The notes under the pieces: generated by a model
The model's input: only the letters and a program-made list of their open reading frames with translations
The model's database searches: none
What the model was told of the DNA's origin: nothing
In this document: positions 9,052 to 16,494 of the stretch, piece after piece
Layout: every line of letters starts with the position of its first letter
Position numbering within the stretch: the first letter of the stretch is position 1
Made by a program: the position numbers and the translations under genes
DNA from: Algoriphagus aquimarinus
GTDB taxonomy: Bacteria; Bacteroidota; Bacteroidia; Cytophagales; Cyclobacteriaceae
Assembly (NCBI RefSeq): GCF_007997215.1
Contig: NZ_VORW01000012.1
Span: 1-64,000, forward strand
Reading direction: 5' to 3'
DNA: 64,000 nt

Positions 9052-10323
9052 ATGAAATTTTTATGCTTCACTATCTTTTTGTTTTGTGTTCAAGTCGCAT
9101 TAGCTCAAAATCAGCAAACAAATAATATTTCCGGTGTCGTGATAGATACGGAAGATTCCTCTCCTGTCCAGTTTGCATACTTATACCTCAAAAACTATCC
9201 GGATTTTTCAGCTTTGGCAGATGAGCAAGGAGAGTTTAAGTTCTTTTTCCCTTCCCAGTTCTGGGATGAAATCGTAGTGATCTCCTCCATAGGGTATCAA
9301 AAGCTGGAGCTCCCTGTCTCATCGCTTTCGAAAACAGGAAACATAATTAGGCTCCAAAGGCAATTACTCTCTTTGAATGAGGTGACAGTGATGCCTGAAG
9401 ATCATTCTATGGAAGAGATGATTTCGAACGCGATCGATAATATCCCCAAAAACTATCCTGACAAACGTCATCAGCTAAGAGGGTTTTACAGAAAAATATC
9501 TACGAATTACGAGGAGTTCACTAAGCTAGTAGAAGCCGCAGTAGTGGTAGAAGATGTTAGCTATCTAAAAGATGGATCTGCACTTAGAGTTAAATTGGAA
9601 TCCTTAAGACAAAGTGATGAATTGGGTGAGGTTGACTCTACTATGACAATTCTGAAGCAAAGAATTAGGGAGCAAATCAAAGCCTCGGGAAGTACTATTG
9701 GGCCATTAAATGAAATTATAGAAACCTATCATCATAATAATGGATTTCGAGGTAATGCTTATCATTCCAAAAGTTGGTTTGGAAAAGATGGTGATCGATT
9801 TATGGGTATTCCAGAGTTGCCAACCTACCGGAGATTTATGGGAGAGGAGATTGTGGGAAATGACACGATTTATCAAATAGCTTTTAGTACCAAAGATCCT
9901 CCAAACGGTAGTAGCTATTTGAAAATAAACGCTAGAAACCATGCGATTGTAGAATATCAAATCACTTTTCAAACTGGGGAATATCAAACTTTTGCGAAGT
10001 TTCGAGAAGTTGATGGATTCTATTACCCGGAAATGATTCGTAATAGGGAATTAAGATTGATAAATCGTGATGTGGGCATCCATCAAATGGATATTAGTAC
10101 GTTTTGGTTTGATATGCCCGCGACTGAGGATTTGAAAAAGATTCGAGCGAAAGATGCACTTGACAGAGATGAGGAAGTTGAAAATAATGAATATGAACTT
10201 GATTCAAGTTTTTGGAAGACCTATGATATAATCAAAAAACATCCGCTGGATTCAGCAATTATCAGGAGTTTGGAAAAGAATAAAAGTCTGGAACAACAAT
10301 TTAAGAGCAATGCGAAAGACTAA
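9052..10323 (+). CDS. Exported carboxypeptidase-regulatory-domain protein
   Basis: A 423-residue exported protein of unknown function. The frame opens at GTG 9049, but ATG 9052 gives a cleaner signal peptide (MKFLCFTIFLFCVQVALAQ). A CarboxypepD_reg-like domain follows (about residues 25-105; GVVIDTEDSSPVQFAYLYLKNYPDFSALADEQGEF). The remainder (about 115-423) is an alpha/beta region often paired with that domain in Bacteroidota and lacks the barrel seen in the 825-aa protein at 1585. It overlaps the next gene by 14 nt, so the three genes 9052-12898 are probably one envelope operon. Confidence 0.85.
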   Translation: MKFLCFTIFLFCVQVALAQNQQTNNISGVVIDTEDSSPVQFAYLYLKNYPDFSALADEQGEFKFFFPSQFWDEIVVISSIGYQKLELPVSSLSKTGNIIRLQRQLLSLNEVTVMPEDHSMEEMISNAIDNIPKNYPDKRHQLRGFYRKISTNYEEFTKLVEAAVVVEDVSYLKDGSALRVKLESLRQSDELGEVDSTMTILKQRIREQIKASGSTIGPLNEIIETYHHNNGFRGNAYHSKSWFGKDGDRFMGIPELPTYRRFMGEEIVGNDTIYQIAFSTKDPPNGSSYLKINARNHAIVEYQITFQTGEYQTFAKFREVDGFYYPEMIRNRELRLINRDVGIHQMDISTFWFDMPATEDLKKIRAKDALDRDEEVENNEYELDSSFWKTYDIIKKHPLDSAIIRSLEKNKSLEQQFKSNAKD

Positions 10324-11764
10324 AAGCAAGGTTCACATATTTTTTCTATTTCTGCTGCTTACGGCTTTCTGGTCTTGTAATTCCGGAGAAAAGGGGGAGA
10401 AAAGAGAAGCAGCTGTTGAGCCCGGCCAAATTGTATTGTTTTTTGAAGATAGTGTTACGAATCAGTTTTTTCGACAGCGAAAGGCAGTATTCAAATACAT
10501 GGATGATAACATGCTACCTGTGGAGATCTCATTCAATTCTGAGGAGTCAAGCAAAGATCTTATCATCAATACTAAAAGAGGATCCCTTGATTTAGTTTAT
10601 CGAGACAATAGCCAGTTTGAGTTTACCTATTACCTCCAAAATGGAGATAGTATTCTTATCCAAGAAAAGGACAAAAAGCCATGGTTTGAATCTGTCAAAA
10701 AAGAAAGCTCTTCTTACACTTACAATCTGGAGCTTCTTAGGAACACAGAGCTTTATGGTAAATCCCATTCAAAAGCCCAGGATTTCGACTTTTTGTGGAA
10801 TGAAACAAAGGCGTTTCCCTTCGAATTAGACATGAATGAGGACCTGAAGCGAAATAAAGATGAAGCCATTCAGGGATTTCAAAAGGAGTTGAGCTGGATT
10901 GATTCTTTGGCAAATACTGGTTCAATTTCTGAAGAAGTCAAAGCTTTTTACACTTCTAAAAATAGAATGGCGCAAAAGAAACTGGAAGCTTACCCCACTG
11001 ATAGTATGGTTTTCGATTCTCAATTGGCTGTCAATTCATTTTTAAATGAAATTGAACCTCAGCTAGATACTACGGTCTTTTTAGATGAGTTTTCTGAATT
11101 GATTATTGCCAACCAAACGCAGCTTCAATCAAGGGACTTAATTGATTCACTGCTTGCCGGAAGTGAGCTGAATCACCGCGAAAAATCTCTGCTCTTTCAC
11201 TATTTACAAAAGGAAATCCCATTTCTATCATTTAAAGTAGTCGATGAAGTTCTTGTGCGTTATAGTGACAAATTAGCTAATCCTGCCCAGTTGGTTCTAT
11301 TGAATTCATCTAATAAGGCTCTTCAAGGTATTGAGCCCGATATAGAATTGATGGGACTGCAGAAAAGCTCAATCACATTTGAAGAGATTCTGAGCCAAAA
11401 GAGGGGTAAGTATTTGTATGTTGATCTTTGGGCTGCTTGGTGCATTCCTTGTATCAAAGCTTTCCCGGCATCGGTGGCTTTAAATGAGGAGTATAAAAGC
11501 AGGGGCGTAGAAGTAATCTTCTTATCAGTTGACGATAATTATAAGTTTTGGGAAGAGGTTGCTATCAAATATGATATTGCAATTCCAAATCAATCATTTG
11601 TAGCCATGATCAAAGACGAATCGGAATATCTGAAAGCATTGGATGTAGCACTGATTCCGAGATATTTGATTTTTGATCCAAAGGGGAAATTAATTCATCC
11701 GAATGCTCCTAGGCCAGACACTGAAGAAATCAGGGATTTCCTTGATAGCTTAATTGATCCATAA
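10310..11764 (+). CDS. Thioredoxin-like lipoprotein (TlpA/ResA type)
   Basis: A 484-residue protein with a lipoprotein signal (FLFLLLTAFWSCNSG, lipobox Cys about residue 24). A long N-terminal domain of unknown role (about 30-350) is followed by a C-terminal thioredoxin fold with active site WAAWCIPC, the CxxC pair of TlpA/ResA-like disulfide reductases, and the cis-Pro segment VALIPRYLIFDPKGKLI. It probably works at the membrane surface facing the periplasm. It overlaps the upstream gene by 14 nt. The N-terminal half may recognise a specific client; this is inference. Confidence 0.88.
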   Translation: MRKTKSKVHIFFLFLLLTAFWSCNSGEKGEKREAAVEPGQIVLFFEDSVTNQFFRQRKAVFKYMDDNMLPVEISFNSEESSKDLIINTKRGSLDLVYRDNSQFEFTYYLQNGDSILIQEKDKKPWFESVKKESSSYTYNLELLRNTELYGKSHSKAQDFDFLWNETKAFPFELDMNEDLKRNKDEAIQGFQKELSWIDSLANTGSISEEVKAFYTSKNRMAQKKLEAYPTDSMVFDSQLAVNSFLNEIEPQLDTTVFLDEFSELIIANQTQLQSRDLIDSLLAGSELNHREKSLLFHYLQKEIPFLSFKVVDEVLVRYSDKLANPAQLVLLNSSNKALQGIEPDIELMGLQKSSITFEEILSQKRGKYLYVDLWAAWCIPCIKAFPASVALNEEYKSRGVEVIFLSVDDNYKFWEEVAIKYDIAIPNQSFVAMIKDESEYLKALDVALIPRYLIFDPKGKLIHPNAPRPDTEEIRDFLDSLIDP

Positions 11765-11818
11765 CAGGAAGGAAAAGAAAGCTAATTTTTTTCACCGACA
11801 GCTTAACCTGCTTAAAAA

Positions 11819-12898
11819 ATGAAATACAATCGATTCTGTTACCTACTACCTGGTTTAGCATTATGTTGTTGGGTATTCTTCAGTTGCTCAAGGTCTGATG
11901 AAAATGCACTTCAAACCATTTTAATCCCGAAGAAGATAGACCAGGAATTGCAACTCGAACAGCTGACAAAGTCTATAAAACTGATTCAGCTGGAGACGAA
12001 TGATAGATCTTTATTATCAGGTGTATTGGATATTAAAATGTTCAATGAAAAAATTTACGTTTCAGATGCTTCCAGGAGGATTTTGATATTTAATCAAGAT
12101 GGGAAGTTTGTCAAGGTATTAGGCAAACGAGGAGAGGGGCCAGGAGAATATGATTTTTTTCCCCATATGACCATTGACGAAGAATCAAATCTTCTTTATG
12201 TAGCATCGGCCAGGAAGCTGTACGTTTATTCCAAGGAGGATGAATTACTCTTAGAAAATGCACTTTCATTTAATGTGAATGCTTTCTCAGTTTTGGAAGA
12301 TAAATTGTTTGTGCTGAGGCAAGAGTTGTCAATACCACAGGAGGAAGGGTTTCTTAACCGGGCTTCATTTTATGAAATCAATAAATCTTTGGATGTGGTT
12401 GATACCATTCCAGTTAGGGAAGTGAAACTTAAATCAGGCTCAGCTTCTGACTTTCCCATCAAGAATTACTTCTCAACTGTAGGGCCTGACCATTTTGTGT
12501 ATGTGCCGGATTTTGGTAGTCAGATTTTACTTCATGATACCCTTTATCAATTTAAAGACAAGATTCTGACTCCATTCTTAAAAATGAATTTTGAAACGAT
12601 TCAGACTTTGGATAAGAGCGGAATAAAAAAGATTCAAATCCATAATGTGATTAATTCAAAGTCATTCTTATTCTGCGAGTATTATTCGGATGGTAACTAT
12701 TTGTTGTTTGTATATGAAAAGGAGAGTGCTATCGGATACAATTTGCAAAAAGGAGTTTTGGATGGTAATGGAAACCCCGTAGTTCTCAGACCGCTGGATT
12801 TAGGAAGAGACATCTTTTACTTTGTGCATCAATCGGAATATTCAGACAGCGAAACAGAAGAGCAAAACCCTACAATTGGAATCGTTCAGCTAAAATAA
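11819..12898 (+). CDS. 6-bladed beta-propeller lipoprotein
   Basis: A 359-residue lipoprotein: hydrophobic start with lipobox (LCCWVFFSCSRS), then the motif LEQLTKSIKLIQLETNDRSLLSGVLDIKMFNEKIYVSDASRRILIFNQDGKFVKVLGKRGEGPGEY, the first blades of the 6-bladed propeller family common in Bacteroidota. NHL-like repeats continue to the end. The ligand is unknown. It lies 54 bp after the thioredoxin-like gene and ends 9 bp inside the convergent transporter gene. Confidence 0.87.
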   Translation: MKYNRFCYLLPGLALCCWVFFSCSRSDENALQTILIPKKIDQELQLEQLTKSIKLIQLETNDRSLLSGVLDIKMFNEKIYVSDASRRILIFNQDGKFVKVLGKRGEGPGEYDFFPHMTIDEESNLLYVASARKLYVYSKEDELLLENALSFNVNAFSVLEDKLFVLRQELSIPQEEGFLNRASFYEINKSLDVVDTIPVREVKLKSGSASDFPIKNYFSTVGPDHFVYVPDFGSQILLHDTLYQFKDKILTPFLKMNFETIQTLDKSGIKKIQIHNVINSKSFLFCEYYSDGNYLLFVYEKESAIGYNLQKGVLDGNGNPVVLRPLDLGRDIFYFVHQSEYSDSETEEQNPTIGIVQLK

Positions 12899-14206
12899 CT
12901 TCACAATACCATAGATAGAAACCAAGCCTATAGAAATTACGCTTAACCAAAACAGAATAGTGGTTAAAAATCCTGAAGCTAGATTTAAGGTACTGTTCTT
13001 AATTCGAAACTGGATTGCAGCATAGACAACCAATAGGAGCAATACAGAGCCGATTACGCCTCCAGATAAGACCATAAATGCAGGAAGCTCTACGAAAGCA
13101 AAGGCAATAGCCCAGAGAATGGGTAAAACCCAGGCCAATATAGCAACCCAGGTTTTTCTGGTTTTCAGATCATCATAAGCTATCCATCCCAATTCTCCGA
13201 AGATATCCGGAAACAGTCTGGTCCAATAAGCCAGCGTCGCAAACACACTTGAAAAAAGCACGAAGAATGCTCCAGAGATATAGGCAAGGCGGGCATTTTC
13301 CCCTAGGGTTTGCGTGTAAATATTGGCTAAGGTTTCAATGAGTTGATTCCCTGTTGGAATGTCTTGGTTACCATACAGAATGGAAGCCCCCAGTAAATAA
13401 AAAGCTGCAGTGACTACGGTGTAAATAACCATCGCGACGATTGCATCCAAGTACATGATTTTTATCCAGCCATTCGCCCGAGATTTCCATTCCTCGCTAC
13501 CATCATTTTCGCCGGCATATTTGGCGTAGCCCTTCTCCAGACACCAATAGGTGTATGCAATAATCTCGTCACTTGCGACTCCTGTAATCCCAAATGCTCC
13601 TATAGCAACAAAAATCAGATCGGAAGGCAAACTGAAAGTCAAACCACTTGCTACGTCCGAAAATGTAAAACCAAATGGACTGTAGCTAAGGGCTATCACA
13701 GATGCAAGCGTGAAGACGGTAAAACCAACGACCATAAACATGGATGTCCGTTCTACAATGCTGTAGTAATTTTTATAGATCAATAGGCTTGTAACGGCTC
13801 CTAGAATGAAGGCTAGAATAATAGGAGAGACCTGAGGCAAAAGCATGCTTAGTGCGATAGCCGCACCTCCTATCATTCCACCTAATTGCAAAATTTTAAA
13901 AAGTGTCAACAAGAATGTACTCCAAACTGCCCAGTTCTTTGGCCCTGGCAATGAAGAGAATGAGGTCATTAGAGGCTTTCCGGTGATGATTGCATTCTTC
14001 CCAAATTCCAGCTGGATAGCAACTTTCACCAGACAGCTAACTAGAATAACCCAAAAGGTGATATAGCCGCCTTTTGCTCCCAGCACAGTGGTGGCGATTA
14101 ATTCCCCAGATCCAACGATGGAAGCTGAAAGAATAAATCCAGGTCCAAGAAACTTGAGTTTTTTAAATAGGGAGGTAGGTGGGTTTTTTATTTCGGGCGA
14201 TGTCAT
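12890..14206 (-). CDS. NRAMP-related transporter with altered metal site
   Basis: A 438-residue integral membrane protein of the SLC11/NRAMP fold, with 11-12 hydrophobic segments. It opens with GPGFILSASIVGSGELIATTVLGAKGG, where canonical manganese/iron NRAMPs have GPGF...DPGN. The TM1 metal-binding Asp and Asn are therefore replaced (IVGSGEL), and the TM6 MPH motif is also absent (AFGITGVASDEIIAY). NRAMP-related magnesium transporters are known to have lost these residues, so a manganese/iron role should not be assumed. Its 3' end overlaps the convergent propeller gene by 9 bp. Confidence 0.85.
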   Translation of the reverse strand: MTSPEIKNPPTSLFKKLKFLGPGFILSASIVGSGELIATTVLGAKGGYITFWVILVSCLVKVAIQLEFGKNAIITGKPLMTSFSSLPGPKNWAVWSTFLLTLFKILQLGGMIGGAAIALSMLLPQVSPIILAFILGAVTSLLIYKNYYSIVERTSMFMVVGFTVFTLASVIALSYSPFGFTFSDVASGLTFSLPSDLIFVAIGAFGITGVASDEIIAYTYWCLEKGYAKYAGENDGSEEWKSRANGWIKIMYLDAIVAMVIYTVVTAAFYLLGASILYGNQDIPTGNQLIETLANIYTQTLGENARLAYISGAFFVLFSSVFATLAYWTRLFPDIFGELGWIAYDDLKTRKTWVAILAWVLPILWAIAFAFVELPAFMVLSGGVIGSVLLLLVVYAAIQFRIKNSTLNLASGFLTTILFWLSVISIGLVSIYGIVKLF

Positions 14207-14293
14207 CCACTAAAATTAGGGAAATATATTTCCGCTAGATCAAAATGCCGTAGGATATAGTAGTGATGAATTTGAGTCAATTCACTATTAAGT

Positions 14294-14321
14294 AAAAAAG
14301 GCTTCCATTTCTGAAAGCCTT
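14294..14321 (-). terminator. Terminator hairpin of broken tRNA unit A
   Basis: Reading on the minus strand, AAGGCTTTC...GGAAGCCTT forms a stem followed by a T-run. The same hairpin follows every tRNA copy in the 14.3-15.7 kb array and evidently originated as the terminator of tRNA(CAT). Confidence 0.7.
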
Positions 14322-14323
14322 AA

Positions 14324-14429
14324 GTAGTATCGAAAGCTTTCGGGAGGAGATTTGAATCTACCTACTGCTGATAGGCTCCCGTCCGCCGCGCCTGTGCGCC
14401 CTGGCGTAGCGGATATGAATCCTGCGCTT
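14324..14429 (-). pseudogene. tRNA(CAT) relic A with long GC palindrome
   Basis: On the minus strand the piece reads the 5' side of an anticodon arm (GCGCAGGATTCATAT), a GC-rich imperfect hairpin (positions 14381-14413), then a damaged T-arm and acceptor 3' strand. The D-arm half is missing and replaced by the GIY-YIG gene, whose TAA stop abuts the relic. This is the most diverged member of the array. Confidence 0.65.
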
Positions 14430-14688
14430 AAGAATAATTTGGAAGGACATTTAATCTTAACCAATCTCTACCTTTTCCTGATTTGAGCTCTTTTTCACGA
14501 ATTAAAGCCTCTGTTTTAGAGTTAAAGAATTCCACATGAATTACAATCCAAGGTCTGTATTTTAATGTAAATCCTTTGGTTGATTTGAAATTATGGAAAT
14601 GGAATCTTGTGATTAAGGCAGAAGTCATTCCTGTGTAGGTTTTACCAAAAGACTTCGAATAAAGAATATAGACTACAAATTCATCCAT
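14428..14688 (-). CDS. Small GIY-YIG nuclease, copy 1
   Basis: An 86-residue single-domain GIY-YIG protein, the UvrC/homing-endonuclease-type nuclease fold. Visible signatures are VVYILYS (the GIY strand), KTYTGMT (YIG), the Arg of ITRFHFHN and the metal-binding Glu of EALIREKELKSGKGRDWL. It differs from copy 2 (14822-15082) by one residue seen near the end (NVLPNYS versus NILPNYS). The stop codon runs straight into the tRNA relic, so the gene sits where the 5' half of the tRNA should be. Such small GIY-YIG genes are common in Bacteroidota; their role is unknown, and mobility is inferred from the duplication. Confidence 0.88.
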   Translation of the reverse strand: MDEFVVYILYSKSFGKTYTGMTSALITRFHFHNFKSTKGFTLKYRPWIVIHVEFFNSKTEALIREKELKSGKGRDWLRLNVLPNYS

Positions 14689-14698
14689 TAATAAAAAT

Positions 14699-14728
14699 AA
14701 AAAAAGGCTTCCGTTTCTGAAAGCCTTT
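14699..14728 (-). terminator. Terminator hairpin of broken tRNA unit B
   Basis: Minus-strand hairpin AAAGGCTTTC/GGAAGCCTTT plus T-run, nearly identical to the terminator that follows the intact tRNA at 15561-15590. Confidence 0.75.
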
Positions 14729-14730
14729 AG

Positions 14731-14823
14731 TAGCGAGAGGGAGATTTGAATTTACCAACTGTAGGTGTGCTCCCGTCCGCCGCGCCTGTGCGCCCTGGCG
14801 TAGCGGATATGAATCCTGCGCTT
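14731..14823 (-). pseudogene. tRNA(CAT) relic B with long GC palindrome
   Basis: It has the same layout as relic A: partial anticodon arm, long GC hairpin (about 14774-14807), then T-arm and acceptor 3' strand ending CTCTCGCTA. About 19 extra bases (14751-14769) interrupt the T-loop region. It follows GIY-YIG copy 2 on the minus strand. Confidence 0.7.
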
Positions 14824-15082
14824 AAGAATAATTTGGAAGGATATTTAATCTTAACCAATCTCTACCTTTTCCTGATTTGAGCTCTTTTTCACGAATTAAA
14901 GCCTCTGTTTTAGAGTTAAAGAATTCCACATGAATTACAATCCAAGGTCTGTATTTTAATGTAAATCCTTTGGTTGATTTGAAATTATGGAAATGGAATC
15001 TTGTGATTAAGGCAGAAGTCATTCCTGTGTAGGTTTTACCAAAAGACTTCGAATAAAGAATATAGACTACAAATTCATCCAT
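14822..15082 (-). CDS. Small GIY-YIG nuclease, copy 2
   Basis: An 86-residue GIY-YIG nuclease nearly identical to copy 1, with the whole cassette repeated at a spacing of exactly 394 bp. The frame is open further upstream to an ATG at 15184, but that part reads through tRNA relic C. MDEFVVYILYS from the ATG at 15082 matches copy 1 and is the chosen start. It is preceded on the minus strand by a terminator hairpin, so its own promoter must be short or it relies on read-through. Its near identity to copy 1 implies a very recent duplication or gene conversion. Confidence 0.88.
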   Translation of the reverse strand: MDEFVVYILYSKSFGKTYTGMTSALITRFHFHNFKSTKGFTLKYRPWIVIHVEFFNSKTEALIREKELKSGKGRDWLRLNILPNYS

Positions 15083-15125
15083 TAATAAAAATAAAAAAAG
15101 GCTTCCGTTTCCGAAAGCCTTTGAG

Positions 15126-15593
15126 TAGCGGGAGGGAGATTTGAACTCCCGTCCGCCGCGGCGGATATTAATCCTGCGCTTCATTTAGAAAGTAATTGTT
15201 ATTAAAACAAAAAAAAGGCTTCCGTTTCCGAAAGCCTTTGAGTAGCGAGAGGGAGATTTGAACTCCCGTCCGCCGCGGCGGATATGAATCCTGCGCTTCA
15301 TTTAGAAAGTAATTGTTATTAAAACAAAAAAAAGGCTTCCGTTTCCGAAAGCCTTTGAGTAGCGAGAGGGAGATTTGAACTCCCGTCCGCCGCGGCGGAT
15401 ATGAATCCTGCGCTTCATTTAGAAAGTAATTGTTATTAAAACAAAAAAAAGGCTTCCGTTTCCGAAAGCCTTTGAGTAGCGAGAGGGAGATTTGAACTCC
15501 CGTCCGCCGCGGCGGATATGAATCCTGCGCTTCATTTAGAAAGTAATTGTTATTAAAACAAAAAAAAGGCTTCCGTTTCCGAAAGCCTTTGAG
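15126..15593 (-). repeat. Four tandem 117-bp tRNA-relic/terminator units
   Basis: Four head-to-tail units begin at 15126, 15243, 15360 and 15477, each exactly 117 bp. On the minus strand every unit contains an AT-rich spacer, the 5' anticodon arm with CAT, the palindrome TCCGCCGCGGCGGA in place of the 3' anticodon arm and variable loop, an intact T-arm and acceptor 3' strand, and a terminator hairpin. The D-arm half is absent, so none can form a normal tRNA. The fifth position of the same period is the intact tRNA at 15594. Units are almost identical, indicating recent amplification. Confidence 0.9.
15561..15590 (-). terminator. Terminator of the intact tRNA(CAT)
   Basis: Three bases after the tRNA 3' end on the minus strand comes AAAGGCTTTCGG/CCGGAAGCCTTT-type pairing with loop AAA, followed by seven T's. 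This is the parent of the hairpins found in all broken copies. Confidence 0.88.
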
Positions 15594-15667
15594 TAGCGAG
15601 AGGGAGATTTGAACTCCCGACCTCAGGGTTATGAATCCTGCGCTCTAACCAACTGAGCTACCTCGCC
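15594..15667 (-). tRNA. tRNA with CAT anticodon (Met, or Ile2)
   Basis: A 74-nt cloverleaf on the minus strand: acceptor GGCGAGG/TCTCGCT (G1-U72 and G7-U66 wobbles), D-arm GCTCAGTTGGTTAGAGC, anticodon loop TTCATAA, T-arm GGGAG TTCAAAT CTCCC, discriminator A; CCA is not encoded. The anticodon stem has an A31-C39 mismatch. It could be elongator tRNA-Met or the lysidine-modified tRNA-Ile2. It is the only complete copy in an array of at least seven related fragments. Confidence 0.9.
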
Positions 15668-15697
15668 ATTTTAAAATTTCTTATCAATATTTCAATT

Positions 15698-15769
15698 GGG
15701 AGATTTAAACTCCCGTCCGCCGCGGCGGATATTAATCCTACTCCCGATAGTCATCGGGATACCTCGCCA
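15698..15769 (-). pseudogene. tRNA(CAT) relic H retaining the acceptor 5' end
   Basis: On the minus strand it starts with TGGCGAGGTA (acceptor 5' strand and positions 8-9), continues into a short hairpin CCCGATAGTCATCGGG instead of the D-arm, then the TCCGCCGCGGCGGA palindrome and a T-arm (GGGAGTTTAAATCTCCC) without the acceptor 3' strand. It differs from the tandem relics, so breakage happened more than once. The following 15770-16027 is AT-rich and holds no gene that I can see. Confidence 0.65.
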
Positions 15770-16027
15770 TTTATATATTAATGTTGGTTCAATTACTTCA
15801 AACAGTTTCTAACCCGGTAGAAACATTTTTTGGGTATTGATTTTTGAAATTAATGCCTATATTAAAGCGCATTCGAAAATCAAATCAATTTGGTCGAGAA
15901 TCGTATATTGTCAACCCCAGAAAACCTCCCTTTCGAATGGGAATGCAAATATGAGGTCTTGTACTGTGAAATGCAAGTTGACGTTCTTTAAAAAAATGAT
16001 TTTTTACATAGTGTAAAAGCGATTATC

Positions 16028-16423
16028 ATGGTAAAAAACAAGTTTGTAGCTGATTATCAAATCAATGCCTCCAAAAAAATAGTTTTCCATTATTTAAGTA
16101 CTGCGAGTGGATTAGAAGAGTGGTTTGCAGATGAAGTGAAAATAAACGAGGATAAGAACTATATTTTCAATTTCGACCGAGAAGATCATTATGCCCGATT
16201 AGCTTCTCAACGCAGTAATTCTCATGTGAAATTTGAATTTTATGATCCTAAAAATCCAGATGAGTCAGATCATGCATTTATAGAATTTAAATTGGAAGAA
16301 AATGATCTCACTCAAACCTTGTTTTTGAAAGTGATAGATTACTCTGATGGCTATGATGATGAAGAACTAGTTTCTATCTGGCATGGTCTTATAGGAAGAC
16401 TCAAAGAAATTATTGGTGGGTAA
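16028..16423 (+). CDS. START-like (SRPBCC) domain protein
   Basis: A 131-residue protein of the AHSA1/START-like superfamily found in Bacteroidota: DYQINASKKIVFHYLSTASGLEEWFADEVK at the start is the characteristic first strand and helix, and WHGLIGRLKEIIGG the last helix that closes the pocket. It is cytoplasmic, has no signal peptide, and the ligand is unknown. It lies 71 bp upstream of the LptF/G permease gene and may be co-transcribed. Confidence 0.85.
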   Translation: MVKNKFVADYQINASKKIVFHYLSTASGLEEWFADEVKINEDKNYIFNFDREDHYARLASQRSNSHVKFEFYDPKNPDESDHAFIEFKLEENDLTQTLFLKVIDYSDGYDDEELVSIWHGLIGRLKEIIGG

Positions 16424-16494
16424 TCTCAATTGATTTTACCAAATTTGAACTTCAGCTACAGGGCTTCGTATTTGCCTTGTGAGCAGTTTGAATA

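Noticed and set aside
15083..15184. N-terminal extension of GIY-YIG copy 2 by 34 codons
   Set aside because: The extension reads through tRNA relic C and its terminator, and copy 1 lacks it.
15126..15593. CRISPR array
   Set aside because: The regular 117-bp period comes from whole repeated units without variable spacers, and no cas genes are near.
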